Positions 51,188 to 60,268 of a DNA stretch of 64,000 bases are shown here, in pieces. Within the stretch, counting starts at the first letter, position 1. Every line of letters begins with the position of its first letter. Position numbers and translations under genes: made by a program. This stretch comes from Aeromicrobium wangtongii (GTDB lineage: Bacteria > Actinomycetota > Actinomycetes > Propionibacteriales > Nocardioidaceae), in the NCBI RefSeq assembly GCF_024584515.1, contig NZ_CP102173.1, positions 372,001-436,000 of the forward strand. The letters run 5' to 3'. A model generated the notes under the pieces. It was given only the letters and a program-made list of their open reading frames with translations, was not told the origin of the DNA and made no database searches.

Positions 51188-51340
51188 GGGGTCAGGGCCG
51201 TGGCACCGGATCACGACCAGGAGCTGGATCGCCTCCGAGGCCTCGGGGCGACCGTCGTGGCCGAGCAGACCGCCGGCAGCCTGCGGTGGACCACGCTCGC
51301 GGACCCCGAGGGCAACGAGTTCGACCTCATCGCGGGCTAG
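51188..51340 (+). pseudogene. 3' fragment of a VOC/glyoxalase-family gene (head missing)
   Basis: The plus-strand frame encodes ELDRLRGLGATVVAEQ and ends TLADPEGNEFDLIAG with TAG at 51338. This is the typical closing strand of VOC proteins. Only the last ~50 codons remain. It points away from the TetR fragment and shares a break point with it. Confidence 0.65.
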
Positions 51341-51358
51341 GACGGCCCGCTGAATCGC

Positions 51359-51423
51359 GGTTGAGCTCCGTCGATGTGCTCAACCGACCGGCCGGTCGTA
51401 CGCCGAATGGAGTACGCCATAGT
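51359..51423 (+). promoter_or_regulatory. Putative control region of the MmpL-histidine kinase operon
   Basis: An 8-bp inverted repeat GGTTGAGC (51359-51366) and GCTCAACC (51378-51385) is followed by two GTACGCC direct repeats 14 bp apart (51398 and 51412). A CATAGT box at 51418-51423 could be the -10. The inverted repeat resembles the arms of the HspR site at 49450, but with an 11-base spacer. Confidence 0.45.
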
Positions 51424-51474
51424 GCCTGCCGTGGCCGGACGTTTCGGCGCCGCTGGAATGACAGCGTGATCGGC

Positions 51475-53589
51475 ATGACTATTCAACTCCCGGCGCCCGA
51501 CCACACCGGTGCCGACAAGAAACCCAAACGATCACCGGCCAAGACCCTGCTGCCCTGGCTCGTGCTGGCTGCGTGGATCGGGCTGCTGGTGGGCGGCTTC
51601 TCGCTCGCCGGCAAGCTCGACTCCGTGACCCGCGACGGCCAGGCGGACTACCTGCCGGCCAACGCCCAGTCGACCAAGGTGCTTCAGGCTGAGGCAGGGC
51701 TGCCCGGCGGTGAGAACGGCCTGCTCGTGATCTTGTACGAGCGACCCGGCGGCCTCGACCCGGGCGATCGGGAAGCGGTCGTGAGCGGCCAGGCCGAGCT
51801 GGCGGAGCGGCTGGGCACCGACGCGGAGGTGTCGCCCGAGATCGTTCAGTCCGACGACGGCACGTCCCTGATGTACACGGCGTCGCTGGGGGGTGAGGCG
51901 GTCGCCGAGGAAGCCGGAGCCACCGCCGATGCGCGCAAGGCACTCACCGGCCATCCGGACGGTCTGGACGTCTACGTCACCGGTCCGACCGCGCTGGGGG
52001 CCGACATGGACGAGGTCTTCGACGCCGTGGACTCGACCTTGCTGCTCGCCACGGCCGTGGTGGTGGCGCTCCTGTTGATCGTGACGTACCGCAGTCCACT
52101 GCTGTGGCTGGTCCCGCTGGTCTCGGTCGGGGCCGCCGCGATCGCGTCGATGGGTGTCGTCTACGCACTGACCCAGATGTTCGACTTCACGATCACGAGC
52201 ATGAGCTCAGCGCTGCTGATCGTCCTGGTCTTCGGCGCGGGCACCGACTACGCCTTGCTGCTGGTGGCTCGCTACCGCGAAGAGCTGCACCGCCACGAAC
52301 GACCCATCGACGCGATGCTGGCGGCACTGCGCGGAGCCGGACCGGCCATCCTTGCTTCGGCCGCGACGGTGGTCGCGGGCCTGTTGTGCCTCCTGGCCGC
52401 GGATCTCAACAGCATCAGCAGTCTCGGCCCGGTGGGTGCGGCGGGCATCGGCGCCGCACTGGCGGTCATGCTGACCCTCTTCCCGGCCCTGCTGGTCCTG
52501 CTCGGACGCCGGATCTTCTGGCCGTTCGTGCCGCGCGTCGGCGATGAGGTCCGCGCGTCCGGATCGAGGTGGGCTCGACTCGGCGAGCTGGTCGCGCGCC
52601 GACGCGTCATTGGCTGGGTGGCGCCGCTGGTGGTCCTGGGCGGTCTCGCGCTGGGCACCGTCGGCGTCAACAGCGCACTTCCACAGCTGGAGCAGTTCGC
52701 CCGTTCGACACCGGACTCGGTGACCGGGGCGAAACTGATCGAGGATCGCTATCCCGACCAGGGCGGTCAGCCGCTGACCGTGATGAGCCGACCGGACAAC
52801 AGTCGTGAGGTCCTGGCAGCCGTCGAAAGCACGTCGGGGGTCGCCAGCGCCGAGATCGGCCGGGCCGGCGCCGACTGGGTGGAGATCTCGGCGATGCCGG
52901 TCGACGCGGCGGAAAGCGCGGGCGAGACCGCGACGATCAAGGACCTTCGGGAGAACGTGCGAGAGGTCGCCGGTGAGGACGCGCTGGTCGGCGGCTCGAG
53001 CGCCGAGAAGCTCGACGAGGCCGAGACCAACAAGAGCGACCGCAATCTGGTGATGCCGCTGATCCTGCTGGTGGTGCTTGCCATCCTCGGGCTGCTGCTG
53101 CGGGCAGTCGTGGCACCGCTGGTGCTGGTCGCCACCGTCGTGGTGTCCTACTTCGGAGCCCTCGGACTGTGCAACCTGGTGTTCGACCACGTGTTCGGGT
53201 TCGCCGGGATGGAGTCGTCGGTGCCCCTGATCGGGTTCCTCTTCCTGGTCGCGCTCGGTGTCGACTACAACATCTTCTTGATGAGCCGGGTCCGTGAAGA
53301 AGCCGTCCGGCACGGGACTGTCGAGGGCACGAAGCGTGCCCTTGCCACGACCGGTGGCGTGATCACCTCGGCCGGCGTCGTGCTGGCGGCGACGTTCGTG
53401 GTGCTCGCCTCGCTGCCGCTGGTCATGCTGGTCGAGATCGGGGTCCTGGTGGCCGTCGGCGTGCTCATCGACACCTTGCTGGTGCGGTCCATCGTGGTTC
53501 CAGCGCTGACGATGTCGCTGGGTTCGCGGATATGGTGGCCCAGCAGGCTCTGGCGTGCAGAACAGGACCGTGTCGATGACCGTGCGTGA
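51475..53589 (+). CDS. MmpL-family RND transporter
   Basis: 704 residues with the duplicated MmpL/SSD arrangement: one helix, an extracytoplasmic loop, then a five-helix block with FGAGTDYALLLVARYREEL; the same again with LGVDYNIFLMSRVREEA. These Asp-Tyr pairs relay protons. It exports lipids or hydrophobic compounds across the membrane. A histidine kinase gene follows after three bases. Start ATG 51475; GTG 51466 in frame is possible. Confidence 0.92.
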   Translation: MTIQLPAPDHTGADKKPKRSPAKTLLPWLVLAAWIGLLVGGFSLAGKLDSVTRDGQADYLPANAQSTKVLQAEAGLPGGENGLLVILYERPGGLDPGDREAVVSGQAELAERLGTDAEVSPEIVQSDDGTSLMYTASLGGEAVAEEAGATADARKALTGHPDGLDVYVTGPTALGADMDEVFDAVDSTLLLATAVVVALLLIVTYRSPLLWLVPLVSVGAAAIASMGVVYALTQMFDFTITSMSSALLIVLVFGAGTDYALLLVARYREELHRHERPIDAMLAALRGAGPAILASAATVVAGLLCLLAADLNSISSLGPVGAAGIGAALAVMLTLFPALLVLLGRRIFWPFVPRVGDEVRASGSRWARLGELVARRRVIGWVAPLVVLGGLALGTVGVNSALPQLEQFARSTPDSVTGAKLIEDRYPDQGGQPLTVMSRPDNSREVLAAVESTSGVASAEIGRAGADWVEISAMPVDAAESAGETATIKDLRENVREVAGEDALVGGSSAEKLDEAETNKSDRNLVMPLILLVVLAILGLLLRAVVAPLVLVATVVVSYFGALGLCNLVFDHVFGFAGMESSVPLIGFLFLVALGVDYNIFLMSRVREEAVRHGTVEGTKRALATTGGVITSAGVVLAATFVVLASLPLVMLVEIGVLVAVGVLIDTLLVRSIVVPALTMSLGSRIWWPSRLWRAEQDRVDDRA

Positions 53590-53592
53590 ACG

Positions 53593-54768
53593 ATGATGGT
53601 GCTTCGTCCGCCAGTGGCCGATTGGCTGCTGGCGGCGGGGTCGTTCGTGCTCGGCGTCGTCGGCGCGGTGACGCTCGAGTCGGTTGACTACGACGGCGAG
53701 CGCCGTGTCGATCTGTTGGCGATCGCGCTGCTGGGCGCGATGTCGGCGCTGTTGCTGGCTCGCCGGCGATGGCCGATCCTCGTCGTCCTGGCGGTCATCG
53801 CCGTGTCGACGCCGTACCACCTGCTCGACTACCCCCACGAGGCCACGATGGCGGCCTCACTGGTGGCTGCCTTCACGGCGGCGCGCTACAGCGAACCGCA
53901 GCGGCGGGCGGTCGCCGCGCTGGTGGCGGTGGCCGCGGTGACCGTGCCGGTCCTCGCCGACGAGGCATCAGGGGGATCCGGCGATGCCCTCCTCGGCGCC
54001 GGCTGGCTGTTCATGGCCTTCTTTGCCGGGCTGGCGGTCCGCTTCTACCAGAACTGGACCGCCGCCGTCGCCGCGCGGGTCGAGCAGGAACGGGCCGACG
54101 AGGTCGAGCGGCGGGTCGCCGAGGAGCGGGTGCTGATCGCCGCCGAGCTGCACGACGTCCTGGCGCACGGCCTCGCGATCGCCAACGTCCAGGCATCCGT
54201 CGCTGCGCACCTGATAGACCAGCTGCCGATGCGCGGGGATGCGTCGCTGCGGGAGGTGTCCAGCACCTTGCACGGCCTGGCAGACACGAGTCGGGCCACG
54301 CTGCATGAGCTGCGTGCCGTGCTGGACGTGCTCCATGGTGGCGAGGGCGAGCCGACCGAGCCGGCGCCCCACCTCGGTGAGCTGCAGAGGCTGGTGGAGA
54401 TGGCCGAGGCGGCTGATCTCCGGGTCGATGTGGAGGCGGACGGGCTGTCGGGCGAGCTGCCGGCGACGGTTTCCGTCGTGGCCTATCGGATCATCCAGGA
54501 GTCGCTCACGAACGTCGTTCGACACTCGACGGCCGATCACGCGACCGTCCGACTCGACCAGGACGGCCGCCGGCTCCGCATCGCGGTTGTCGATCAGGGG
54601 CCCGCGCGACCGAGCCCAGCCCGGGCGTCACCCGGATTCGGGATCGTCGGCATGTCGGGGCGAGCGCAGGCCGTCGGTGGACAGCTGTCCGCCGGGCCGG
54701 GGGAGTCCGGAGGATTCGAGGTGTGGGCCACTCTGCCTCTGCCGGATGCCTGGCCGGTGCCATCATGA
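53593..54768 (+). CDS. NarL-type sensor histidine kinase (HisKA_3)
   Basis: 391 residues. About five to six membrane helices fill residues 10-155. The dimerisation domain has the phospho-His in AAELHDVLAHGLA (~residue 190), followed by an HATPase domain with ESLTNVVRHSTADHATV (N box) and GFGIVGMSGRAQAVGG. No periplasmic sensor domain is present, so the signal is probably sensed in the membrane. The stop overlaps its response-regulator start (ATGA), and the gene is coupled to MmpL. Confidence 0.92.
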   Translation: MMVLRPPVADWLLAAGSFVLGVVGAVTLESVDYDGERRVDLLAIALLGAMSALLLARRRWPILVVLAVIAVSTPYHLLDYPHEATMAASLVAAFTAARYSEPQRRAVAALVAVAAVTVPVLADEASGGSGDALLGAGWLFMAFFAGLAVRFYQNWTAAVAARVEQERADEVERRVAEERVLIAAELHDVLAHGLAIANVQASVAAHLIDQLPMRGDASLREVSSTLHGLADTSRATLHELRAVLDVLHGGEGEPTEPAPHLGELQRLVEMAEAADLRVDVEADGLSGELPATVSVVAYRIIQESLTNVVRHSTADHATVRLDQDGRRLRIAVVDQGPARPSPARASPGFGIVGMSGRAQAVGGQLSAGPGESGGFEVWATLPLPDAWPVPS

Positions 54769-55409
54769 TCCGGGTGCTGCTCGCCGATGACCAGGCTCTG
54801 GTGCGCGGCGCCTTCGCGCTGCTGGTCAACTCCGCTGATGGCATGGAAGTGGTCGGGGAAGCCGGCACCGGCGACGAGGCAGTGGCGCTGACTCGGGACC
54901 TGCGCCCGGATGTCGTCCTGATGGACATCAGGATGCCGAGCACCGACGGCATCGAAGCCACGCGGCGGATCTTCGCCGACGAGGGAGCCACCAGCAGCAA
55001 GGTGCTGATCCTGACCACGTTCGAGACGGACGTGAACGTACTGCGGAGCCTGCGCGCCGGGGCGTGCGGATTCCTGCCCAAGGACACCCGCCCGGATGCG
55101 CTGCTGGAGGCCATCCGTACCGTCGCGGCGGGGGCGGCGCTGCTGTCACCCGGCGCAACCAGAGCGGTCATCACCCGTGCGCTGAGTCGTCCCGACGCGA
55201 CCGCGCCCGAGCGGCTGGCCAGCCTGACGGCGCGCGAACGTGAGGTGCTTCAGCTGGTCGCCGCGGGCCGAAGCAATCAGGAGATCGCGGACGAGCTGAT
55301 CGTCAGCCCGCTGACGGCCAAGACCCATGTGGGCCGCATCCTCGCGAAGATGGGCGCTCGCGACCGGGTCCACCTCGTGATCGCCGCATACGAAGCAGGA
55401 CTTCTCTAG
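54765..55409 (+). CDS. NarL/LuxR-type response regulator
   Basis: 214 residues: a receiver domain with VLLADDQALVR, phospho-acceptor Asp in VVLMDIRMPSTDG and Lys in GFLPKDTR, then a LuxR HTH (LTAREREVLQLVAAGRSNQEIADELIVSPLTAKTH). Forms a two-component pair with the upstream kinase. The likely target is its own operon, whose promoter has paired repeats. Confidence 0.95.
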   Translation: MIRVLLADDQALVRGAFALLVNSADGMEVVGEAGTGDEAVALTRDLRPDVVLMDIRMPSTDGIEATRRIFADEGATSSKVLILTTFETDVNVLRSLRAGACGFLPKDTRPDALLEAIRTVAAGAALLSPGATRAVITRALSRPDATAPERLASLTAREREVLQLVAAGRSNQEIADELIVSPLTAKTHVGRILAKMGARDRVHLVIAAYEAGLL

Positions 55410-55610
55410 GTTCTTCGCCAAGCAGGGCGTTGCTGTCCGAGGGCATGATGCGGACCGGTTGCGCGTCGCCGAGTGGGAAACATGAGCGCATCTTCCCTTG
55501 CAGTGCCGGGGCCGAGGGCCGCCCAGCGCCCCGTGGGCCGACCGTACGGCAACCGCGCTGTGGGTGGAAGGCTACGGTGAGAGCCCGGTAACAATGTGGA
55601 TGGAGAAGAC

Positions 55611-56087
55611 ATGACGGTCAAGCGCGACATCACAGTCAATGGCGGCATCCTCGTGGCCCACGACGGCTCCGACTCGGCCGATGCTGCGTTGCAGACCGCA
55701 CTCCACGTCGCGGGCGCGTTCGGCAACAAGGTCGAGGTCGTCCGCGCCTGGAGCCTCGCATCGGCGCCGACCCCGCCCACGCAGGAGATCGGCTACGTGC
55801 CGCCGCTGGACGACTTCGAGGCAGCCACCCTCGCGGCCCTGGAGAGCGATGTCGCCGCGGTCCGCGCCGAGTATCCCGACGTCACGATCACCTGCTCGGT
55901 GGTGAACGGCAACGCCGCCGAGAAGCTCATCGAGGCATCGGAGCACGCTGACCTCCTCGTGGTCGGCAGCCGCGGGCGCGGTGGTTTCGCCGGCTTGCTG
56001 CTGGGCTCGACGAGTGACCAGGTCGTCCACCACGCCAAGTGCCGTGTGCTGGTCGACCGCGGCGGTCGCAGGTCCTCAGCCGACTGA
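55611..56087 (+). CDS. Universal stress protein (UspA family)
   Basis: 158 residues, single Usp domain: GGILVAHDGSDSADAALQ at the start and the ATP-binding GSRGRGGFAGLLLGSTS near the end, so probably of the ATP-binding subgroup. ATG 55611 chosen; ATG 55596 in frame is possible. The 200-base region upstream (55410-55610) contains no other gene. Its promoter was not identified with confidence. Confidence 0.9.
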   Translation: MTVKRDITVNGGILVAHDGSDSADAALQTALHVAGAFGNKVEVVRAWSLASAPTPPTQEIGYVPPLDDFEAATLAALESDVAAVRAEYPDVTITCSVVNGNAAEKLIEASEHADLLVVGSRGRGGFAGLLLGSTSDQVVHHAKCRVLVDRGGRRSSAD

Positions 56088-56146
56088 GAGCTACCCACCG
56101 TCGCGTCGCGTGGACAACTACTCGGACGCAGAGTAGGACTTGAACA

Positions 56147-57739
56147 ATGAGACTCGGACGGATCGTCGCAGGGGCGGGTGTCGCGGTCGGTGCCGTGGCG
56201 GCACGGGACCTGATGCAGAAGAAGCACGCGCTGATGCGCAACTACCCGGTGATCTCGCACGCGCGGTACCTGCTGGAGACCATCGGCCCCGAGCTGCGTC
56301 AGTACATCGTCACCGGCAACGACGAGGAGCGTCCGTTCAGCCGCGATCAGCGGTCCTGGGTCTACGCCTCGTCCAAGCTGGAGAACAACTACTCCGGCTT
56401 CGGCACCGACAACGACATCGAGCACATGCCGGGCTACGCGATCATCAAGCACCGGACGTTCGCCAACTCGCTGCCGCACGATCACGCCGAGGGCATCGGG
56501 CTGCCCAGCGCCAAGGTGCTGGGCGGTCCGCGCGGACGCGCCAAGGCCTTCCGCCCTGCGTCGGTCGTCAACATCTCGGGGATGAGCTTCGGCTCGATGT
56601 CGGCCAATGCGATCAAGGCCCTCAACGAAGGCGCCAAGATGGCGGGCTGCCTGCAGAACACCGGCGAGGGCGGGTTGTCGTCGCACCACCGCCAGGGCGG
56701 CGACATCATCCTGCAGATCGGCACGGCCTACTTCGGCTGCCGCAACCCCGACGGCACCTTCTCGTTGGAGCGGCTCAAGGCCGTCGTCGACTCGGCACCC
56801 GTCCGTGCCATCGAGATCAAGTTGTCGCAGGGTGCCAAGCCCGGCCTCGGCGGGCTGCTGCCCGCCGCCAAGGTCACCGAGGAGATCAGCCAGATCCGTG
56901 GCATCCCGATGGGACAGGACTGCGCGAGCCCTTCGCGGCACACCGCGTTCACCGATGTCGACAGCCTGCTGGACTTCGTCGAGCTGCTCGCCGACGAGAC
57001 CGGGCTGCCGGTCGGCATCAAGAGCGCCGTGGGAGAGATGGGGTTCTGGGACGAGCTCACCACCCGGATGGCCACCGAGGACCGAGGCGTCGACTTCGTG
57101 ACGATCGACGGTGGTGAGGGCGGCACCGGCGCCTCGCCGCGGGTCTTCGCCGACTCGGTCGCGCTGCCGTTCCGGATGGCGTTCGCCCGGGTCTACGCGA
57201 CGTTCGCCGCCGCCGGCCTCGCCGACGACGTGACGTTCATCGGCTCGGGCAAGCTTGGTCTGCCCGACAACGCCGTGGTCGCATTCGCGCTGGGCGCCGA
57301 CATGGTCAGCGTGGCGCGCGAGGCGATGCTGTCGATCGGCTGCATCCAGTCGCAGAAGTGCCACACCGACCGGTGCCCGACGGGGGTGGCGACCCAGGAC
57401 CCGTGGCTCGCGCACGGGCTGGACCCGGCGTCCAAGGCGGTGCGGTGCTCGCAGTACATCCAGACGCTGCGCAAGGAGCTGGTGAAGATCTCCGAGTCGG
57501 TGGGCGTCGCGCACCCGGGGCTGATCACTCCCGACGACATCGACATCCTCAACGGCGACTACGAGGCCCGGTCGTTGCGTGATTCCTATGGCTACCTGGA
57601 CGGCTGGGGGAATCTCGGAGCCCGACTGGCCGAGGAGATCACCGAGCTGATGGCACCGGGTGGTTCACGCCCCGAGTCCGGCTCGATCGAGCAGGGTGAG
57701 GGCGAGAAGCCCCTCGGTCAGGACACCGAGATCACCTGA
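56147..57739 (+). CDS. FMN-binding glutamate synthase-family protein
   Basis: 530 residues. A short hydrophobic N-terminus (~5-20) leads into a GltB-like FMN barrel: NISGMSFGSMSANAIKALNEG, EIKLSQGAKPGLGG, VDFVTIDGGEGGTGA, FIGSGKLGLPDNAVVAFALG and the iron-sulfur-type Cys cluster CIQSQKCHTDRCPTG. The amidotransferase domain is absent, so it is a stand-alone flavoprotein of unknown reaction, possibly membrane-anchored. Its end overlaps the convergent histidine kinase by eight bases. Confidence 0.87.
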   Translation: MRLGRIVAGAGVAVGAVAARDLMQKKHALMRNYPVISHARYLLETIGPELRQYIVTGNDEERPFSRDQRSWVYASSKLENNYSGFGTDNDIEHMPGYAIIKHRTFANSLPHDHAEGIGLPSAKVLGGPRGRAKAFRPASVVNISGMSFGSMSANAIKALNEGAKMAGCLQNTGEGGLSSHHRQGGDIILQIGTAYFGCRNPDGTFSLERLKAVVDSAPVRAIEIKLSQGAKPGLGGLLPAAKVTEEISQIRGIPMGQDCASPSRHTAFTDVDSLLDFVELLADETGLPVGIKSAVGEMGFWDELTTRMATEDRGVDFVTIDGGEGGTGASPRVFADSVALPFRMAFARVYATFAAAGLADDVTFIGSGKLGLPDNAVVAFALGADMVSVAREAMLSIGCIQSQKCHTDRCPTGVATQDPWLAHGLDPASKAVRCSQYIQTLRKELVKISESVGVAHPGLITPDDIDILNGDYEARSLRDSYGYLDGWGNLGARLAEEITELMAPGGSRPESGSIEQGEGEKPLGQDTEIT

Positions 57740-58991
57740 CGTCTGCGCCCGCCTGGGCGTCGATGCCGGACTCTGCGCTGCGTGCGGGAGCCAGGACGAG
57801 CGCGACGGTGGTCGTGGGTACGTCGACGACCCCGATGAAGCCGCCGAGCGACTCCGCCCGGGTCGCCGCCTCGGTCAGACCGCTCCCGGACCCGTCGGGC
57901 GAGGCGTGGACGATCCCCGGCTCGATGCCGCGGACGCCCTCGTCGCTCACCCGCAGCCGGAACTGGCCGCCTTCCGTGACGATCTCGACCGTCACGGTCC
58001 CGGTTCCGTGCGCCAGCGCGTTCTCGATCAGCACGTCCACGATCCGCTCCACCGGAGCGCGCACCGTCCGCACCACGGCCGGGCGGGACGCGACCAGCAC
58101 GAGGGGCCGTCCCTCGGTCCGGGCACGCGCCGACCAGCGGTCCGCCGCATCGGCTGCGACGTCGTTCAGGTCGAGGTCGGTCTTCTCGCCGAGGCGGCCG
58201 CCGTCACCTTCGAGCAGCGTCGTGACGACCTCGCCGAGCCGGTCGACCTCCGCCAGGCTGTGGTGCAGCTCGTCGGCGACCGCGGGCGGGATCTCCGGCC
58301 ACAGGGTCATGTCCTCCAGCGACAGTCGAAGGGCCGTGAGCGGCGTGCGCAGCTCGTGCGACGCCACGACCGCCAGCTCCCGCTCACGCTGCACCAGTGC
58401 TTCGAGCTGGGTCGCGGCGGTGCGCAGCGCGGCGCCGAGCTCTGCGGCCTCCCGGATGTACGAGCGGTGCACCGGGGTGTCGAAGTGGCCTTCGCCGATG
58501 CGGGTGGCGTCGGCGGCCAGGCGGCGGAACGGCCGGGCGAAGCGGGCGGCCATCAACCAGCCGATGATCCCGGCAAGCGCGGCCAGGGTCAGGCCCAGGA
58601 CGACCAGGGGCAGCATCTGATCCGAGATCCGATCGGAGCTGACGGATGCGTCCTGCGTCAGGATCACGCGTCCTCCGCCGTCCTGGACGGGGCGGGTCGC
58701 CGACACGTCGTTGTCGTGACGCGGTGTCGTCCGCGTGCTGGTCGTCGTGCCGTCGGCGGCCACGTAGGTGATCGTCTGGCCGGGGTGGGTCAGACCGTCC
58801 AGGAACGACCGGGTGGCTCCCTCCTCCACCTGGCCGGAGATCGCGACGGCCGCGAGGTCGGCGGCCTGGGCGACGGCTTCGTGATCCTGGTCCCTGACGA
58901 GGTCGGCCGTGGAGTAGGCCAGGACCGCGCCGAAGGCGACGATCATGGCCACGGTCATCGCGACCAGCGTCACGACCAGCCGTTCACGCAT
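57732..58991 (-). CDS. Sensor histidine kinase of the SipW locus
   Basis: 419 residues. Two membrane helices (~6-28 and ~127-148) bracket a ~100-residue extracytoplasmic sensor. A HAMP-like linker leads to HisKA with phospho-His 212 in VVASHELRTPLTAL, and a compact HATPase (ENALAHGTGTV N box, SDEGVRG, GSGSGL). Translationally coupled to the response regulator (eight-base overlap). By position it senses something outside the cell relevant to the exported fibre or cargo proteins encoded upstream in the same operon. Confidence 0.92.
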   Translation of the reverse strand: MRERLVVTLVAMTVAMIVAFGAVLAYSTADLVRDQDHEAVAQAADLAAVAISGQVEEGATRSFLDGLTHPGQTITYVAADGTTTSTRTTPRHDNDVSATRPVQDGGGRVILTQDASVSSDRISDQMLPLVVLGLTLAALAGIIGWLMAARFARPFRRLAADATRIGEGHFDTPVHRSYIREAAELGAALRTAATQLEALVQRERELAVVASHELRTPLTALRLSLEDMTLWPEIPPAVADELHHSLAEVDRLGEVVTTLLEGDGGRLGEKTDLDLNDVAADAADRWSARARTEGRPLVLVASRPAVVRTVRAPVERIVDVLIENALAHGTGTVTVEIVTEGGQFRLRVSDEGVRGIEPGIVHASPDGSGSGLTEAATRAESLGGFIGVVDVPTTTVALVLAPARSAESGIDAQAGADVR

Positions 58992-59889
58992 CCGGGTGGT
59001 TCTCCAGCCTGAAGCCCACGCCGCGCACCGTCACGATGCGCGATGTCGTCGGGGTGTCCTCCAGCTTCTGCCGCAAGCGTCCGATCGTGGTGTCCAGCGT
59101 CTTGGTGGAGCCGAACCAGTTCTCGTCCCACACCTCGTCCATGACCCGTTCGCGGGTGAAGACCGCCCCCGGGCTGGAGTGCAGCAGTGCGAGGACGTCG
59201 AACTCCTTGGCGGTGACGGTGAGCTCTTTCGGGCCCACCCACACGCGCCGTCCATCGGCGTCGACGCGCAGCGCGGTGCTCGGGGCGCGGTCCGATGGCG
59301 AACCGGTCCGGGCAGAGGCATCGCCCGCCCCACGATCGGACGCGTCGCCGCTCCTGCGGTCGGCGGGTCCGCCGGTGCGGTCGCTGCTTCGTCGTCCGTA
59401 CGGGCGCACGGTCGGGTCTTCGGGCAGGATGCCGCCGCGGCGCTCGAACGTCGGGCCGGGCTGCGGGGATGCGGCTCCCGCGGCAGCGCCGGCTGCGGCT
59501 CCCGCGGAGGGCGCCGCGCGGCGCAGCAGTGCGCGGGAGCGGGCCATCAGCTCGGCCAGCCCGAAGGGCTTGGCCAGGTAGTCGTCCGCGCCCACGTCCA
59601 GGCCCACGACGCGGTCGAGCTCGCCGCCGCGGGCGGTCAGGATCATGACGCCACCGATGTAGCCGCCGGCGCGGATCCGCCGGCACACCTCGAGACCGTC
59701 GATGTCGGGCAGTCCCAGATCCAGGAGCACCAGATCGACGCCGCCGGCCTGGACCCGTTCGACGGCCGCCAGGCCCGCTGACACCCGTTCGACGAGATAG
59801 TCCTCCCGCTGGAGGGTACGGATCAGGGGCGCGGAGATCTGGTCGTCGTCCTCGACGAGCAGCACGAGGTGGGGCATTTCAGGAAGCAT
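58984..59889 (-). CDS. OmpR/PhoB-type response regulator with long interdomain linker
   Basis: 301 residues. The receiver (~7-122) has acidic triad EDDD, phospho-acceptor Asp57 in LLDLGLPDIDG and Lys107 in YLAKPFG. The winged helix (~207-297) has LTVTAKEFDVLALL and TLDTTIGRLRQKLED. Between them lies an 80-residue Ala/Gly- then Arg/Ser/Asp-rich linker, against 5-20 residues in typical OmpR proteins. OmpR-type proteins bind 11-bp direct repeats, exactly what precedes the three SipW-locus units. Start ATG 59889; ATG 59877 is an alternative. Confidence 0.93.
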   Translation of the reverse strand: MLPEMPHLVLLVEDDDQISAPLIRTLQREDYLVERVSAGLAAVERVQAGGVDLVLLDLGLPDIDGLEVCRRIRAGGYIGGVMILTARGGELDRVVGLDVGADDYLAKPFGLAELMARSRALLRRAAPSAGAAAGAAAGAASPQPGPTFERRGGILPEDPTVRPYGRRSSDRTGGPADRRSGDASDRGAGDASARTGSPSDRAPSTALRVDADGRRVWVGPKELTVTAKEFDVLALLHSSPGAVFTRERVMDEVWDENWFGSTKTLDTTIGRLRQKLEDTPTTSRIVTVRGVGFRLENHPDA

Positions 59890-60268
59890 ACGGTGACCTG
59901 CTGCGACGCTCAGTGACTCGCCGCGGCAGGTCGGCCACCAGGAGTGCGATCACCACGATCGCCAGGGAGAACACCGCCGCGGGCAGGACGCCCCAGGTCC
60001 GGTCCTGGCCGGGCAGCCCCAAGATGGCAGGAACAAGGGCGCCCAGGCAGCTCAGCACGACCAGGAACCCGACGCCGAGCCGGGATTCCACGCTGTTGTC
60101 ACGCAGCAGCTTGGCTGCCCCGGCGGCGGTGGCAGCGGCTTGAGCGAGCAGCAGCGCCTCGATGTAGGTGTCGTGGTCGCCGTGAAGGGCCAGGAACAAC
60201 TGGACGAGGGCGAGCAGCATCGTGGCCAGACCGGCGGACCGCGACGCGGGCGTGTGGGCGAGAGGCAT
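59879..60268 (-). CDS. Four-helix membrane protein in the SipW-locus operon
   Basis: 129 residues with about four helices (LATMLLALVQLFLALHG, ALLLAQAAATAAGAAKLL, VGFLVVLSCLGALVPAILG, LPAAVFSLAIVVIALLVA). No family recognised. Its start overlaps the cargo gene stop (TGATG) and its end overlaps the response regulator start by eleven bases. It may help the kinase sense, or assist cargo assembly. Confidence 0.75.
   Translation of the reverse strand: MPLAHTPASRSAGLATMLLALVQLFLALHGDHDTYIEALLLAQAAATAAGAAKLLRDNSVESRLGVGFLVVLSCLGALVPAILGLPGQDRTWGVLPAAVFSLAIVVIALLVADLPRRVTERRSRSPYAS

Noticed and set aside
55410..55610. Possible small gene between the response regulator and the universal stress protein
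   Set aside because: A short ATG frame near 55483 exists but lacks a ribosome-binding site, codon-bias support and any recognisable pattern; treated as intergenic.
59455..59520. Repetitive GC-rich stretch as a non-coding repeat
   Set aside because: It is the in-frame Ala/Gly linker of the response regulator with normal codon use, not an independent repeat.
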